From: Polyodon spathula
Taxonomy: Eukaryota > Chordata > Actinopteri > Acipenseriformes > Polyodontidae
Assembly: GCF_017654505.1 (NCBI RefSeq)
Contig: NC_054539.1
Span: 71,181,256 to 71,245,255 of the forward strand
Length of the DNA: 64,000 bases
Reading direction: 5' to 3'
Numbering within the stretch: position 1 is the first letter of the stretch; each line of letters begins with the position of its first letter. The notes under the pieces are model-generated. The model was not told the origin of the DNA. It searched no databases and was given only the letters and a program-made list of their open reading frames with translations. Of the stretch, positions 36,273-64,000 are shown one piece after another. The translations under genes and the position numbers were made by a program.

Positions 36273-64000
<27,728 letters not shown>

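Overview
This is a 64 kb piece of a vertebrate nuclear genome, most likely a ray-finned fish. It has GT-AG introns, long AT-rich non-coding DNA, and fish-type repeats: several Tc1-like transposons, an L2-type LINE family, hAT-like elements, a pogo relic, a tRNA-derived SINE and long (TA)n/(TG)n tracts. A non-teleost such as a sturgeon or paddlefish is possible from the look of the repeats, but that is only an impression. No bacterial, plasmid or phage features are present.

Three host genes are supported. (1) slc22a16 (+), a 12-TM organic cation/carnitine transporter, has exons 2-8 between 4282 and 15478; exon 1 was not found and probably lies upstream of the window. (2) A single-coding-exon class A GPCR (+, 27466-28449) of the GPR4/GPR65/GPR68/GPR132 type appears intact. 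(3) cdk19 (-), the Mediator kinase CDK8 paralogue, has eleven exons from 62286 down to its stop codon at 36273; the first two exons lie beyond the right edge. All splice phases of slc22a16 and cdk19 were checked by hand and join without a frame break. slc22a16 and the GPCR converge on cdk19, so the 28.5-36.3 kb interval holds the 3' flanks of both sides.

Layout. 1-4.2 kb: 5' flank with unclassified repeat-like DNA. 4.3-16.4 kb: slc22a16, whose introns hold a 1.1 kb terminal-inverted-repeat element, a hAT-like element with a perfect 8-bp target duplication, and an L2-type LINE split by a Tc1 element. 16.4-27.3 kb: intergenic, with a SINE, three minisatellites, LTR-like fragments and a nearly complete Tc1 copy. 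27.4-28.6 kb: the GPCR. 28.6-36.2 kb: intergenic and cdk19 3' flank with Tc1 relics and long microsatellites. 36.3-62.3 kb: cdk19 with two further Tc1 elements, a long palindrome, a 37-bp minisatellite, a pogo relic, an L2-type LINE and a CpG-rich relic in its introns. 62.3-64 kb: cdk19 intron.

The most interesting signal is in cdk19. The intron before the exon at 45081-45224 carries a 46-bp tandem array in which every unit copies that exon's own 3' splice site: pyrimidine tract, CATACAG and the first eight exon bases. The copy nearest the exon lies exactly 60 nt upstream and would add 20 codons in frame, with no stop, inside the kinase domain.
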